Shown: one piece after another, positions 63,937 through 64,000 of the stretch
How the letters are laid out: the number at the start of each line of letters is the position of its first letter
How positions within the stretch are numbered: position 1 is the first letter of the stretch
From: Alphaproteobacteria bacterium
GTDB taxonomy: Bacteria; Pseudomonadota; Alphaproteobacteria; Rhizobiales; Rhizobiaceae
Direction of reading: 5' to 3'
DNA: 64,000 bases
Assembly: GCA_024742485.1 (NCBI GenBank)
Contig: JANSYK010000003.1
Coordinates: 558,001 to 622,000, forward strand
The notes under the pieces: model-generated
What the model was told of the DNA's origin: nothing
Databases searched by the model: none
The model's input: the letters and a program-made list of their open reading frames with translations, nothing else
Program-made: the position numbers and the translations under genes

Positions 63937-64000
63937 ATTTTCTAAAATGGTCTGGGCAAAAGCTTTTGACGGCGTTCCCTGTCCCATCCCCAACTAAAGA

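Noticed and set aside
1-64000. CRISPR arrays, tRNA, rRNA
   Set aside because: No regularly spaced repeats and no tRNA- or rRNA-like sequence noticed in the intergenic regions read by eye; a covariance-model scan would be decisive.

Overview
This window looks like chromosomal DNA from an alphaproteobacterium of the Hyphomicrobiales (Rhizobiales), close to the Rhizobiaceae/Phyllobacteriaceae. The indicators are a MucR regulator, Omp2-type porins, a FeuP/FeuQ-like system, a ccmI-ccmE-ccmF-ccmH operon, and the order degP - response regulator - kinase - glnE - pleC - pepN, which I recall from rhizobia. The species cannot be named from sequence alone. I saw no rRNA, tRNA, CRISPR array or insertion sequence. 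Almost all of the window is ordinary chromosome; the accessory-looking part is the last 4.6 kb.

Layout. 1-3.4 kb: metal/redox group with a cytochrome c' fragment, a multicopper oxidase, a Crp/Fnr regulator and a His-rich periplasmic protein, with an FNR-like palindrome between the last two. 3.4-6.6 kb: oligopeptidase B, a secreted SH3-like protein, MsrB. 6.7-12.6 kb: a complete seven-gene Mrp cation/proton antiporter operon (mrpABCDEFG). 12.6-16.7 kb: mucR behind a structured AT-rich leader, a truncated hemoglobin coupled to a class III nucleotide cyclase, and a hydrolase/methyltransferase pair. 17-25.8 kb: a five-PAS hybrid kinase with its response regulator, SufE, a DUF5330 protein, a cell-cycle-type kinase overlapping a peptidoglycan-binding protein, DUF1491 and DUF2336 proteins. 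26-30.4 kb: small proteins, a DUF1254/DUF1214 pair, a class A penicillin-binding protein and a YcgN-type cysteine-cluster protein. 30.4-33.5 kb: a likely feuN-feuP-feuQ set, a lipoprotein and an 88-nt nested palindrome. 33.6-39 kb: cytochrome c maturation genes and a hydrolase-OsmC fusion. 39-57.4 kb: DegP protease, a two-component system, GlnE, PleC behind an exact CtrA box, PepN, an MFS transporter, uracil-DNA glycosylase, ETF-ubiquinone oxidoreductase and AMP nucleosidase. 57.5-59.3 kb: small secreted proteins and palindrome-rich intergenic DNA.

The most unusual structure is at 59.4-63.9 kb. Two Omp2-type porin genes face each other, each followed by its own intact tyrosine recombinase, so the layout is porin> recombinase> <recombinase <porin. 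The porins share long identical blocks and differ in short blocks that look like loops; the recombinases are about 79% identical by hand count. The arrangement invites inversion or gene conversion that would reshuffle a surface-exposed protein. This is inference; the inverted architecture itself is directly visible.

The window is rich in signalling: at least five histidine kinases, four response regulators, one cyclase, MucR and a Crp-family regulator, many of them tied to envelope stress, osmotic/cation balance and the cell cycle.
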